Source: Lawsonibacter hominis (lineage in GTDB: Bacteria > Bacillota > Clostridia > Oscillospirales > Oscillospiraceae). From it: DNA of 64,000 bases. Of the stretch, positions 51,906 to 60,676 are shown one piece after another. The position numbers and the translations under genes are program-made. Within the stretch, counting starts at the first letter, position 1; every line of letters begins with the position of its first letter. Under the pieces are notes generated by a model. It was given only the letters and a program-made list of their open reading frames with translations, searched no databases and had not been told where the DNA came from. Location of the stretch: contig NZ_JACOPP010000016.1 of NCBI RefSeq assembly GCF_014287895.1, positions 3,621 through 67,620 of the forward strand, in the 5' to 3' direction.

Positions 51906-52490
51906 ATGGAACAAATACGCGTGGGGTTCGCTTTCTGCGGCTCCTTTTGTACTTACGGCCAGGCCATGAGCGCGCTGGAGCAGGTCAAGGCCCGCTTCGG
52001 AGACGTGACGCCCATCGTCTCCGAGGCCAGCGCGGCCCTGGACACCCGCTTCGGCGCGGCCCACGATCATATGCGGGAGATGGAGCGCATCTGCGACCGG
52101 CGGGTGATCGACTCGATCCCGAAGGCGGAGCCCATCGGGCCCAAGCATCTGCTGGATGTGCTGCTGGTGTGTCCCTGCACGGGCAACACCCTGGCCAAGC
52201 TGGCCTGCGGGATCACCGACACCACGGTGACCATGGCGGCAAAGGCCCATCTGCGCAACGGCGCGCCGCTGGTGCTGGCCATTTCCACCAACGACGCCCT
52301 GGCGGCCAGCGCCAAACATATCGGCGCGCTGATGGACAAAAAGAACGTCTATTTCGTCCCCTTCCGGCAGGATGATCCGGTGGGGAAACCAACCTCTCTG
52401 GCGGCGGATTTCTCCCGGGTGAACGCCGCCATCGAGGCGGCCCTCCAGGGCCGTCAGCTCCAGCCGGTGGTGCTGGGGCCGGATCAGTAG
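51906..52490 (+). CDS. dpaB: Dipicolinate synthase subunit B
   Basis: 194 residues; flavoprotein-like fold, GFAFCGSFCTYGQAMSALEQ at the start, LLVCPCTGNTLAKLACGITD (about 87) and FVPFRQDDPVGKPTSL near the C-terminus, as in SpoVFB. With DpaA it oxidises dihydrodipicolinate to dipicolinate in the mother cell. It is intact, 3 bp downstream of the dpaA 3' part. Confidence 0.94.
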   Translation: MEQIRVGFAFCGSFCTYGQAMSALEQVKARFGDVTPIVSEASAALDTRFGAAHDHMREMERICDRRVIDSIPKAEPIGPKHLLDVLLVCPCTGNTLAKLACGITDTTVTMAAKAHLRNGAPLVLAISTNDALAASAKHIGALMDKKNVYFVPFRQDDPVGKPTSLAADFSRVNAAIEAALQGRQLQPVVLGPDQ

Positions 52491-52545
52491 CGATACCTGC
52501 AGCGCCGGGAAAGGAAATGGCCGGGCGGCCCGGGCCAAAGCGGAA

Positions 52546-52593
52546 AAGCAGGCGCCCCGTTCCCTGCCGCGGCAGGGAACGGGGCGCCTGCTT
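52546..52593. terminator. Bidirectional terminator with 23-bp perfect arms
   Basis: Arms 52546-52568 and 52571-52593, 2-nt loop; AAAA before. It separates the convergent dpaB and nucleotidyltransferase genes. Confidence 0.85.
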
Positions 52594-52609
52594 ACCGTCA
52601 ATCGGAGGC

Positions 52610-53539
52610 TCAGACGGTTGCCCACAAGTCGTCGGGATAGAGCCCGGCAGCGGTTTTTTCCGCGATGGCGGCCACCACCGCCGGTTTGTCCTCCCGATAC
52701 GTGACGCCGTACCATTTCTCGGCGCTGCGCAGTACCTTGACCCGGGCCTTGCCGGCGTCGATGAGCTGGCTGACGACGCTGGGAAGAAAATACTCGCTTT
52801 TGAGCGGGTCTTCCGCCAGGGCCCGGTCCAGAAAAGCGGGGAAGCGCCGCTGTGCTTCGGAAAGAAAGCTGTTGGTGAAGCCCCACAGGTTCATCGAGAC
52901 GATGGTGCCGCCGCTCAGACGGGTCCAGGTCTGTCCGCCGTCTTCCGTAAAGCGGGCGTCCGCGCCCTCCGGCTCGATGTGGGTGTGTTCCACCACCTGT
53001 TCCAGATAGTGCCCGGCATCCTCGCGGCAGACGCCGCGGGCCACATGGCCGTGCTCGGTCACGGTATTGCCCAGAAGGTAGCCCACCATGGCGTATTCAT
53101 AGCAGCCGGGCCGGTCCGTGTGGCGGGAGAGATAATCGTATATGGTACGAAAGGCCTCCGGGCCGTAGTAATCGTCGGAATTGATGACGGCAAAGGGGCC
53201 GTCCACCAGGCCCCGGGCGGCCAGCACGGCATGGCAGGTGCCCCAGGGTTTTACACGGCCGGCGGGAACGGCGTAGCCCTCCGGCAGGTCGCTCAGCTCC
53301 TGATACGCGTATTGTACGTCGATGACCCGGGACAGACGCGCTCCGATGGCGGATCGGAAGTGATCCTCGAGTTCGCGCTTGATGACGAAGACTACCCGCT
53401 TGAAACCGGCGCGCAGGGCGTCGTAGATGGAATAGTCGATGATCAGCTGGCCGTGGTTTCCCACGGGGTCGATCTGCTTGAGGCCGCCGTACCGGCTGCC
53501 CATACCGGCGGCCATAACGACCAGAACAGGTTTGGTCAT
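52610..53539 (-). CDS. Sugar-phosphate nucleotidyltransferase
   Basis: 309 residues from ATG 53539, 8 bp after GGAGGAG. NTP-transferase motif LVVMAAGMGSRYGGLKQIDP at the N-terminus and FAVINSDDYYGPEAF (about 105) for metal and nucleotide binding. It makes an NDP-sugar from a sugar phosphate; the exact sugar is not evident. The last 50 residues are an extension without a clear domain. Confidence 0.85.
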   Translation of the reverse strand: MTKPVLVVMAAGMGSRYGGLKQIDPVGNHGQLIIDYSIYDALRAGFKRVVFVIKRELEDHFRSAIGARLSRVIDVQYAYQELSDLPEGYAVPAGRVKPWGTCHAVLAARGLVDGPFAVINSDDYYGPEAFRTIYDYLSRHTDRPGCYEYAMVGYLLGNTVTEHGHVARGVCREDAGHYLEQVVEHTHIEPEGADARFTEDGGQTWTRLSGGTIVSMNLWGFTNSFLSEAQRRFPAFLDRALAEDPLKSEYFLPSVVSQLIDAGKARVKVLRSAEKWYGVTYREDKPAVVAAIAEKTAAGLYPDDLWATV

Positions 53540-53705
53540 GGAGCACACTCCTCCGTAAATTGAAATAAAGGCATTAGGAAGCTGGACCCGCGCCCGCAGG
53601 CACGGCGGGCGCGGAGGAAGCGGACGTCTTTGTAAGGCTAAGCGGCGGCCGTCCCGGCAGACAGTATTATAATTGCAAATGGGAAAATGTGCAACCGGGA
53701 GATCG

Positions 53706-53745
53706 AACCGCCCCGCCGGCCGCTGCGGCAGCCGGCGGGGCGGTT
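53706..53745 (-). terminator. Terminator after putP
   Basis: 15-bp arms AACCGCCCCGCCGGC (53706-53720) and 53731-53745, directly after the putP stop. T-run short. Confidence 0.7.
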
Positions 53746-53746
53746 G

Positions 53747-55288
53747 TCACTTCGTGTGCCTGACCTGCTCGAAGGTCCCGCAGATCTCCGCAGAAGGGGG
53801 CGGGGTGAGCAGGGACACGGCCACGATGGCCACGCAGGCCACCAGAAAGGCGGGCAGCAGTTCATAGAGGTCCCACGCGCCGCCGAGGGGACGGATCAGG
53901 TACTTCCAGAGAAACACCATCCCTCCGCCCGCCACCATGCCGGCCAGCGCGCCCCACTGGTTGCTGCGCTTCCAGAACAGGGCAAAGAGCACCACCGGGC
54001 CGAAGGCGGCCCCGAAGCCCGCCCATGCGAAGGAGACGATGGTAAATACCGAGCTGTTGGGGTCCCAGGCCAGCGCCACGCTGACCACGGCAATGGCAAT
54101 GACCGTGACGCGGGCGGCCAGCATGGCGGCCTTGGCGCTCAGCCGGATGTGCAGGACGTCCTGCAGCAGATTCTGGGATACGCTGGAGGCGGCGGTGAGC
54201 AGCTGAGAGTCGGCGGTAGACATGGTGCAGGCCAGGATGCCCGCCAGCACCACGCCGGCCAGCAGGGCAAAGAGCACGCCGTTCCGGCTGAGCAGGTCGG
54301 CCAGGCGGATGACCACCGTCTCCGACTCGGCGCTGGAGGCGAACTGGGGGATCTTGCCCGCCCTGGAGACGCCGTAGCCGATGATGCCGATGAGGATGGC
54401 CACGAACATGGAGATGACCACCCAGATCGAGGCAATGCGGCGGGACAGACGCAGCTTGCCCTCATCCTGAATGGCCATAAAGCGCAGCAGGATATGGGGC
54501 ATGCCGAAGTAACCCAGGCCCCAGGCCAGGGTGGAGAGGATGGACAGGCCGCCATAGGGGACGGCGGCGCCGGAGGCTGCGTCGTGGCTCTGCGTCATGC
54601 TCAGGTAGCCGCTGAGACCGGCGGCGTGATCCAGTACGGCCTCCCACCCGCCTGCCTGTTGGATGCCGAAGAAGACGATGACCACCAGGGCGATGGACAT
54701 GACGATGCTCTGGATGAGATCGGTGGTGGACACCGCCAGAAAACCGCCCAGCACGGTATAACCGATGATGACGATGGCGCCCACGATCATAGCGGTGTGA
54801 TAATCCACGCCGAACAGGCTGTTGAACAGGGTGCCCACCGCCTTGAAGCCGGAGGCGGTGTAGGGAATGAAGAAAATAAGGATGAGAATGGCGGCGATGC
54901 AGGTGAGCACGTGGCGCTCGTCCCGGTAACGCAGGGAAAAGAAGCTGGGGATGGTGATGGCGCCCAGCTGGGTGGAATAGCGGCGCAGCCGCTTTGCCAC
55001 GATGAGCCAGTTCAGATAGGTGCCCACGGCCAGGCCGATGGCAGTCCAGCCTGCGTCGGCAATGCCGCACAGGTAGGCCACGCCGGGCAGGCCCATGAGC
55101 AGCCAGCTGCTCATGTCCGAAGCCTCCGCGCTCATGGCGGTGACGATGGGCCCCAGCTTCCGCCCGCCCAGGTAGAACTCGTCGGAAGACGAGCCGCCGC
55201 CCTTACGGCTGAAGTAAAAGCCCACATAGACCATCCCCAAAAGGTAGATGACGATGGCTGCGATGATGCAGAATTGTTCCGTGGTCAT
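53747..55288 (-). CDS. putP: Sodium/proline symporter
   Basis: 513 residues, about 13 membrane helices, SSS family. Motifs: FYLGGRKLGPIVTAMSAEAS (about 38), DMSSWLLMGLPG, ACTMSTADSQLLTAASS (about 350, sodium site). Start ATG 55288 (MTTEQFCIIA) after GGGAGGG. It imports proline, as nutrient or osmoprotectant. A TetR gene lies just upstream, and a TetR-like operator overlaps the putP promoter region. Confidence 0.93.
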   Translation of the reverse strand: MTTEQFCIIAAIVIYLLGMVYVGFYFSRKGGGSSSDEFYLGGRKLGPIVTAMSAEASDMSSWLLMGLPGVAYLCGIADAGWTAIGLAVGTYLNWLIVAKRLRRYSTQLGAITIPSFFSLRYRDERHVLTCIAAILILIFFIPYTASGFKAVGTLFNSLFGVDYHTAMIVGAIVIIGYTVLGGFLAVSTTDLIQSIVMSIALVVIVFFGIQQAGGWEAVLDHAAGLSGYLSMTQSHDAASGAAVPYGGLSILSTLAWGLGYFGMPHILLRFMAIQDEGKLRLSRRIASIWVVISMFVAILIGIIGYGVSRAGKIPQFASSAESETVVIRLADLLSRNGVLFALLAGVVLAGILACTMSTADSQLLTAASSVSQNLLQDVLHIRLSAKAAMLAARVTVIAIAVVSVALAWDPNSSVFTIVSFAWAGFGAAFGPVVLFALFWKRSNQWGALAGMVAGGGMVFLWKYLIRPLGGAWDLYELLPAFLVACVAIVAVSLLTPPPSAEICGTFEQVRHTK

Positions 55289-55367
55289 TGCTTTCCCTCC
55301 CAAAAGTACCGTTTCCGCCCGCCTGCGGCACACACCGCGCAGAGCCGGGCGAAACAAGAATGGGGTT

Positions 55368-55396
55368 ATCATACCACGGCAAAAAATAGACTACAA
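55368..55396 (-). promoter_or_regulatory. putP promoter
   Basis: Minus strand: TTGTAG (55396-55391), 17 bp, TATGAT (55373-55368). The -35 is part of an ATAGACTACA motif (55387-55396) that recurs in the adjacent palindrome, so a bound repressor would block it. Confidence 0.75.
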
Positions 55397-55404
55397 TACA
55401 GAAT

Positions 55405-55430
55405 AGGGTATAGACTACAGTCTATACCCT
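55405..55430. promoter_or_regulatory. Probable TetR operator
   Basis: Perfect inverted repeat AGGGTATAGACT-AC-AGTCTATACCCT, between the tetR stop and the putP promoter. Perfect symmetry of this size suits a TetR dimer pair. Confidence 0.75.
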
Positions 55431-55491
55431 ACATAATAAAAATACGGTTTTTATTGAAAGATCAAGGAAAAGCAGACAGACGAAAAAGAGA

Positions 55492-56082
55492 CTAGACTTC
55501 GGGCAGAAAGCCGCTCAAAAAATTCGGAAGTACGGAGGCGGCATAGTCCCGCAGGGAGTATTCCCCGCCGCACAGGCACCAGTCGTACATCAGGGCGCGC
55601 TCACACAGGGCGTAGAGCTTTACCATTTCGTTGACGCTGCGGCGTGTGGAGAGCTCTCCCCTGGCCTGGCCGTCGGCGATGATGCGCCGCAGCAGGCGGT
55701 AATAGGTGCGCTTATGGTCCAGCAGATGCTTTTCCCCGCTGGTGACCAGCTGAGTGGACAGCAGACGGGCCAGAAGTTCCATGGACACGCTGTTTTCGAT
55801 CATGGAAAACAGCTCCGCATTCAGGAAGAGCAGCTGCTCCAGAGCGGGCATGGAGGGGTCCATGGCCGCCCGCAGGGTCTCGTACTTCTCGTCAAACAGG
55901 TCGCTCAGCGTGCTCAGAAGGGCGTCCTTGCCGTCAAAGTAGTGGTAAAAGGAGCCCTTGGAGGTGTGGGAGAGCTCGATGATCTCTTCTACCGTAGTAT
56001 GCTCGTAGCCCTGCTCATAAAACAACTGCCATGCCGCCCCTACGATCCTGCCCCGGGTGTTGCGGGCGTTCCGTTTTGCCAT
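55492..56082 (-). CDS. TetR-family regulator
   Basis: 196 residues. N-terminal HTH: RGRIVGAAWQLFYEQGYEHT and SHTSKGSFYHYFDGKDALL. The C-terminal ligand domain is unremarkable. It lies upstream of putP in the same direction, with the palindrome at 55405-55430 as its likely site, so it probably represses putP. The ligand is unknown. Confidence 0.92.
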   Translation of the reverse strand: MAKRNARNTRGRIVGAAWQLFYEQGYEHTTVEEIIELSHTSKGSFYHYFDGKDALLSTLSDLFDEKYETLRAAMDPSMPALEQLLFLNAELFSMIENSVSMELLARLLSTQLVTSGEKHLLDHKRTYYRLLRRIIADGQARGELSTRRSVNEMVKLYALCERALMYDWCLCGGEYSLRDYAASVLPNFLSGFLPEV

Positions 56083-56340
56083 ATCAGGCGCCTCCTTCCG
56101 CTGGATGCGGCTGGCGCCGCGCGCATCGGCCGCAAAACCATGGGTTCCATGGCCATTATTATAGCGTGTTTTGGGCCGCAGGGCAATGGGGGAGGATGGG
56201 CCCGGGGCGAAGCGAAAAAAAGAGACGGCGTTTTGTACAACTTAGACGAATGAAAATTTGGTGAAATGCTAAAATTATGGAAAGTGCGCAAAATCCGCTT
56301 GCATTTTTGAAGAAAGGGGAGTAGCATAGAAACGCAGAGG
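56083..56340. other. Divergent intergenic region between tetR and the sugar ABC operon
   Basis: Holds the start regions of both units. I see AT-richer sequence near 56225-56300 but no promoter good enough to call. Confidence 0.4.
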
Positions 56341-56369
56341 TTGGAAACGTTTCCATGAAACGTTTCCAA
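56341..56369 (+). promoter_or_regulatory. Double LacI/CcpA-type operator
   Basis: TTGGAAACGTTTC-CAT-GAAACGTTTCCAA: each arm holds GAAACGTTTC, itself palindromic, so two overlapping operators form a larger palindrome. It lies 36 bp upstream of the binding-protein start and should bind the LacI regulator encoded in this operon, or a global relative. Confidence 0.85.
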
Positions 56370-56405
56370 CCATCCGCAACCATACTGAACAGGAGGAATA
56401 TCAGA

Positions 56406-57746
56406 ATGAAAAAGCGACTGTTTGCTCTTGCACTTTCCGGCGCAATGCTCATTGGCCTGCTGGCCGGATGCGGCGGAGGGGGGACCTCCGGCACCCCTGC
56501 GCCCGGCACCGCCGCGCCGGAGACCGGCGCTCCCGAGACCACAGCCCCCGCTGCGGACGGCTCCGTCTATTACCTGAACTTCAAGCCCGAGCAGGATGAG
56601 CAGTGGCAGGCCCTGGCCGAAGCCTACACCGCCGAGACCGGCGTGCCCGTCACCGTGGTCACCGCGGCGTCCGGTCAATACGAGACCCAACTGATGGCTG
56701 AGATGGGCAAGAGCGAGGCTCCCACGCTCTTCCAGGTCAACGGCCCCGTGGGGCTGGCCAACTGGAAGGATTACTGCTATGACCTGTCCGGCTCCGCCCT
56801 GTACGGCGAGCTGACCAGCGACGACTTCGCCCTGAAGGACGCAGACGCGGTCTACGGCATCGCCTATGTCATCGAGACCTACGGCATCATCGTCAACAAG
56901 GCGCTGCTGGAGCAGGCCGGCCACTCCATGGACGAGATCACCGACTTCGCCGCGCTGAAGGCCGTGGCGGAAGATATCACCGCCCGCAAGGACGAGCTGG
57001 GCTTCTCCGCGTTCACCTCCGCCGGTATGGACGGCTCCTCCGACTGGCGCTTCAAGACCCATCTGGCCAACCTGCCCATCTACTATGAGTACGAGGCCGA
57101 GGGCGTGCACGCCGACGCCATCAACGGCACCTATCTGGACAACTACCGCGCCATCTGGGACCTGTACATCAACAACGCCACCTGCGCTCCCGCCGAGCTC
57201 TCCGCCAAGACCGGCGACGACGCGGTCGCGGAGTTCGTGAACGGCCAGGCCGTGTTCTATCAGAACGGCACCTGGGCTTACGGCGACGTATCCTCCCTGG
57301 GCGACGAGAACCTGGATATGCTGCCCATCTACATCGGCGTGGACGGCGAGGAGAACCAGGGCCTGTGCACCGGCTCTGAGAACTACTGGTGCGTCAACAG
57401 CCAGGCCGACCCCGCCGACATCCAGGCGACCCTGGACTTCCTGTACTGGGTCGTCACCTCTGAGACCGGCACCACTTCCCTGGCCGACGACATGGGCTTT
57501 GTCTGCCCCTTCCGGTCCGCCAAGCCCTCCACCAATTACCTGGTCGGGATCGCGGACCAGTACATCGCCGCCGGCAAGAAGTCCGTGGACTGGTGCTTCC
57601 CCACCATGCCCTCTGAGGAGTGGAAGAACGGCGTGGGCTCCGCCCTTACCGCTTACGCCGCCGACCAGACCGACGCCAATTGGGACGGCGTGGTCTCCGC
57701 CTTTGTGGACGGCTGGGCCACTGAATATCAGCTCAGCCAGGGCTGA
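56406..57746 (+). CDS. Sugar ABC transporter substrate-binding lipoprotein
   Basis: 446 residues. Lipoprotein signal MKKRLFALALSGAMLIGLLA with lipobox LAGC, then a Gly/Thr/Pro/Ala-rich linker, then a type-1 extracellular sugar-binding domain (ETYGIIVNKALLEQAGH, AEFVNGQAVFYQNGTW). It captures an oligosaccharide outside the cell. First gene of the operon with two permeases, LacI and MalQ; no ATPase gene is present, so a shared MsmK-type ATPase must serve it. Confidence 0.92.
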   Translation: MKKRLFALALSGAMLIGLLAGCGGGGTSGTPAPGTAAPETGAPETTAPAADGSVYYLNFKPEQDEQWQALAEAYTAETGVPVTVVTAASGQYETQLMAEMGKSEAPTLFQVNGPVGLANWKDYCYDLSGSALYGELTSDDFALKDADAVYGIAYVIETYGIIVNKALLEQAGHSMDEITDFAALKAVAEDITARKDELGFSAFTSAGMDGSSDWRFKTHLANLPIYYEYEAEGVHADAINGTYLDNYRAIWDLYINNATCAPAELSAKTGDDAVAEFVNGQAVFYQNGTWAYGDVSSLGDENLDMLPIYIGVDGEENQGLCTGSENYWCVNSQADPADIQATLDFLYWVVTSETGTTSLADDMGFVCPFRSAKPSTNYLVGIADQYIAAGKKSVDWCFPTMPSEEWKNGVGSALTAYAADQTDANWDGVVSAFVDGWATEYQLSQG

Positions 57747-57759
57747 GGCTGTTACCGCC

Positions 57760-57791
57760 GGAAAAGGGGGAGCGTTGGCTCCCCCTTTTCC
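57760..57791 (+). terminator. Intercistronic hairpin
   Basis: 14-bp arms GGAAAAGGGGGAGC (57760-57773) and 57778-57791. Such stems after binding-protein genes commonly reduce read-through so that the binding protein is made in excess. Confidence 0.75.
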
Positions 57792-57919
57792 AAACCCGGC
57801 GGCTTTCGATGAGGGCGCGGCCGAACGCGCCTTTATCCAAGGCTACCGGAGCTGCGGACCCGGCTTTGCCGGCGTACGGCATACCGGGCCCGACCCGAGA
57901 AAAGGAGGGAACACCCACC

Positions 57920-58771
57920 ATGGAAAAAGCGCTCAAACGGTATTTCCCCATCTTCGTCCTGCCTACCCTGGCGGCCTTTATCATCGGCTTTCTCATCCCC
58001 TTTGTCCAGGGGCTCTATCTGTCCTTCTGCAGGTTCACCACGGTGGGCAATGCGCAGGTGGTGGGCATCGGCAATTATTTGAAGGCCTTTGCGGACAGCA
58101 CCTTCACCTACTCCTTCTGGTTCACCGTCCTCTTTGCCGCGGTGAGCACCGTGGTGATCAACGTGCTGGCCTTTCTGGTGGCCCTGCTGCTGACCCGGGC
58201 CATCAAGGGCACCAATGTGTTTCGCACCATCTTTTTCATGCCCAACCTCATCGGCGGCATTGTGCTGGGCTACATCTGGCAGATCCTGATCAACTGCGTG
58301 CTCTCCCTGGCGGGCAAGCCCCTGCTGGCCCTGAATACCGCAGCCGGGTACTGGGGGCTGATCATCCTTATGGCCTGGCAGCAGATCGGCTATATGATGA
58401 TCATCTATATCGCGGGCCTCCAGTCCGTGCCCGGCGACCTGCTGGAGGCCGCCCAGATCGACGGGGCCACCTCCTGGCAGACGCTATGGAAGATCAAGAT
58501 CCCCATGGTCATGTCCTCCATCACCATCTGCGTGTTTTTGACCCTGACCAATTCCTTTAAGCTCTTTGACCAGAACCTGGCCCTTACCAAGGGCGAGCCC
58601 AGCCACACCACCGAGATGCTGGCCTACAATATCTACAACACCTTTTACGCCCGCTCCGGGCCCCAGTGGAAGGGCATCGGACAGGCCAAAGCGGTTATCT
58701 TCTTCGTGCTGGTGGTGGCCATCGGCCTCATCCAGCTGCGGGCTACCCGCTCCCGGGAGGTGCAGCAGTGA
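57920..58771 (+). CDS. Sugar ABC transporter permease, MalF type
   Basis: 283 residues with six membrane helices and the EAA loop EAAQIDGATSWQTLWKIKIP (about 178). Start ATG 57920 follows AAAGGAGGG. It forms the channel with the next gene, which it overlaps by one base (TGATG). Confidence 0.92.
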   Translation: MEKALKRYFPIFVLPTLAAFIIGFLIPFVQGLYLSFCRFTTVGNAQVVGIGNYLKAFADSTFTYSFWFTVLFAAVSTVVINVLAFLVALLLTRAIKGTNVFRTIFFMPNLIGGIVLGYIWQILINCVLSLAGKPLLALNTAAGYWGLIILMAWQQIGYMMIIYIAGLQSVPGDLLEAAQIDGATSWQTLWKIKIPMVMSSITICVFLTLTNSFKLFDQNLALTKGEPSHTTEMLAYNIYNTFYARSGPQWKGIGQAKAVIFFVLVVAIGLIQLRATRSREVQQ

Positions 58772-59619
58772 TGAAAAGCAAACGCCGCTCTTTTGCCAAC
58801 AGCCCATTCTGGACGGCGCTGATGACCGTCGTGTGCGTGATCTATCTGTACCCCATCTTTATGGTCTTTATGAATTCGCTGAAGGTGGAGACCGCCATCA
58901 CCACCTCGGGGGCCTTTACCCTGCCCACCGCGGACACCTTCGCGGGCCTGAGCAACTATGCAAACGCCATCGGCGCCAAGGGCTTTCTGGTCTCCTTCGG
59001 GTACACCGCCTTTATCACCGTGTCCTCGGTGGTGCTCATTCTGATCTGCTGCTCCATGTGCGCCTGGTACATCACGCGGGTCAACTCCGCGGCCTCCAAG
59101 GTCATGTACTATCTGTGCGTGTTCTCTATGGTGGTCCCCTTTCAGATGGTCATGTTCACCCTCTCCTCCCTGGCGGATAAGCTCAGGCTCAACACGCCCT
59201 GGAACATCTGCATCATCTATCTGGGCTTCGGCGCGGGGCTGGCGGTGTTTATGTTCACCGGGTTTATGAAGACCATCCCCGTTGAGATCGAAGAGGCCGC
59301 CATGATCGACGGCTGCAATCCCATCCAGACCTATTTCAAGGTGGTTTTCCCCATCCTGCGCCCCACCATGGTATCCGTGGGCATTCTGGAGGCCATGTGG
59401 GTGTGGAACGACTATCTGCTGCCCACGCTGGTGCTGGACATTAAGAAGTACCGCACCATCTCCATGCTGATCCAGTACTTCCGGGGCAGCTACGGCCGGG
59501 TGGAGATGGGGCCCATGATGGCCTGCATCATGCTGACCATCTTCCCCATCGTGGTAGTCTATCTGCTGGGACAAAAGCACATCATCAAGGGCGTGGTGGC
59601 CGGAGCGGTCAAGGGCTGA
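58771..59619 (+). CDS. Sugar ABC transporter permease, MalG type
   Basis: 282 residues with six membrane helices and the EAA loop EAAMIDGCNPIQTYFKVVFP (about 174). Translationally coupled to the preceding permease. It completes the heterodimeric channel. Confidence 0.92.
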   Translation: MKSKRRSFANSPFWTALMTVVCVIYLYPIFMVFMNSLKVETAITTSGAFTLPTADTFAGLSNYANAIGAKGFLVSFGYTAFITVSSVVLILICCSMCAWYITRVNSAASKVMYYLCVFSMVVPFQMVMFTLSSLADKLRLNTPWNICIIYLGFGAGLAVFMFTGFMKTIPVEIEEAAMIDGCNPIQTYFKVVFPILRPTMVSVGILEAMWVWNDYLLPTLVLDIKKYRTISMLIQYFRGSYGRVEMGPMMACIMLTIFPIVVVYLLGQKHIIKGVVAGAVKG

Positions 59620-59651
59620 GCGTGCCCGGAAGCAGTATGGAGGTGAAGGGG

Positions 59652-60671
59652 ATGACCATCAAAGATATCGCTCAGCTGTCCGGCTACGCCGTGGGGACCG
59701 TATCGCGGGTGCTCAACGACCGCCCCAATGTGTCCGACGCGGCGCGGCAGCGGGTGCTGGCGGTGGTGGAGGAGCACCACTTCAAACGCAACAGCAATGC
59801 CAAGCACCTCAAGCAGCAGTCCAGCAGCGGCGTGGCCATCATTATCAAGGGTTCCCGGAATATGCTCTTTGCCGACATCGTGGAGCATATCCAGGCTCTG
59901 CTGCGGGACAGCGGGTACCCGAGTACCGTCTATTATCTGGACGAGGACCACGACGAGGTGGAGCAGGCCCGCCAGGTCTGCCGCGAGCGCCGGCCCCAGG
60001 GCATCTTGTTTCTGGGGTCCAATCTGGAGCTGTTCCGCGCTGCCTTCCAGCCCGTCCGCGTGCCCTGCGTGCTGGTGACCAACTCGGCTGCCGGCCTGGG
60101 CTTTGCCAACCTGTCCAGCGTCAGCACCGACGACGCCAGAGCGGCCCGGGAGGCGGTGGAGCGGCTGATGGCGCTGGGACATCGGAAGATCGGCATCATC
60201 GGCGGGTGCATGGAGGCGTCCAACACTGCGTATACCCGCTTTCTCGGCGTGCAGCAGGCGTTTGCGGAGCACGGCCTTGCCTTTGACGCGGAGCGCCAGT
60301 ATGAGATCAGCCGCTTTGCCATGTCCAGCGGCTATGAGGCCATGGGGCATCTGCTGGACCGGATGCCGGAGCTCACCGCCGTGTTCGCCATGTCCGACGT
60401 GCAGGCGGTGGGGGCCATCCGGGCCCTCCATGACCGGGGGCTGGGCGTGCCGGAGGATATCTCCGTGGTCGGCTTTGACGGGATCGAGCTGGGCGGCTAT
60501 TTGGTGCCGAAGCTCGCCACCGTCCGCCAGGATGCCGAGACCATGGCCCGGCGGAGCGTGGAGATCCTGCTCCGGCAGGTGTGCGAGGGGGAGGGGGCGG
60601 TCCACGAGCTGATCCCCTACCGCTTCCTGCCGGGGGAGAGCACGCGGGAATTGAGAGAGGAAAGGGCCTGA
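59652..60671 (+). CDS. LacI-family regulator
   Basis: 339 residues from ATG 59652 (MTIKDIAQLSGYAVGTVSRV), 8 bp after GGAGG. N-terminal LacI HTH and hinge, then a periplasmic-binding-like sugar domain (GFDGIELGGYLVPKLATVRQ near the end). It should regulate this operon through the double palindrome at 56341-56369, with the sugar as inducer. Autoregulated if so, being in the operon. Confidence 0.93.
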   Translation: MTIKDIAQLSGYAVGTVSRVLNDRPNVSDAARQRVLAVVEEHHFKRNSNAKHLKQQSSSGVAIIIKGSRNMLFADIVEHIQALLRDSGYPSTVYYLDEDHDEVEQARQVCRERRPQGILFLGSNLELFRAAFQPVRVPCVLVTNSAAGLGFANLSSVSTDDARAAREAVERLMALGHRKIGIIGGCMEASNTAYTRFLGVQQAFAEHGLAFDAERQYEISRFAMSSGYEAMGHLLDRMPELTAVFAMSDVQAVGAIRALHDRGLGVPEDISVVGFDGIELGGYLVPKLATVRQDAETMARRSVEILLRQVCEGEGAVHELIPYRFLPGESTRELREERA

Positions 60672-60676
60672 TCCAT

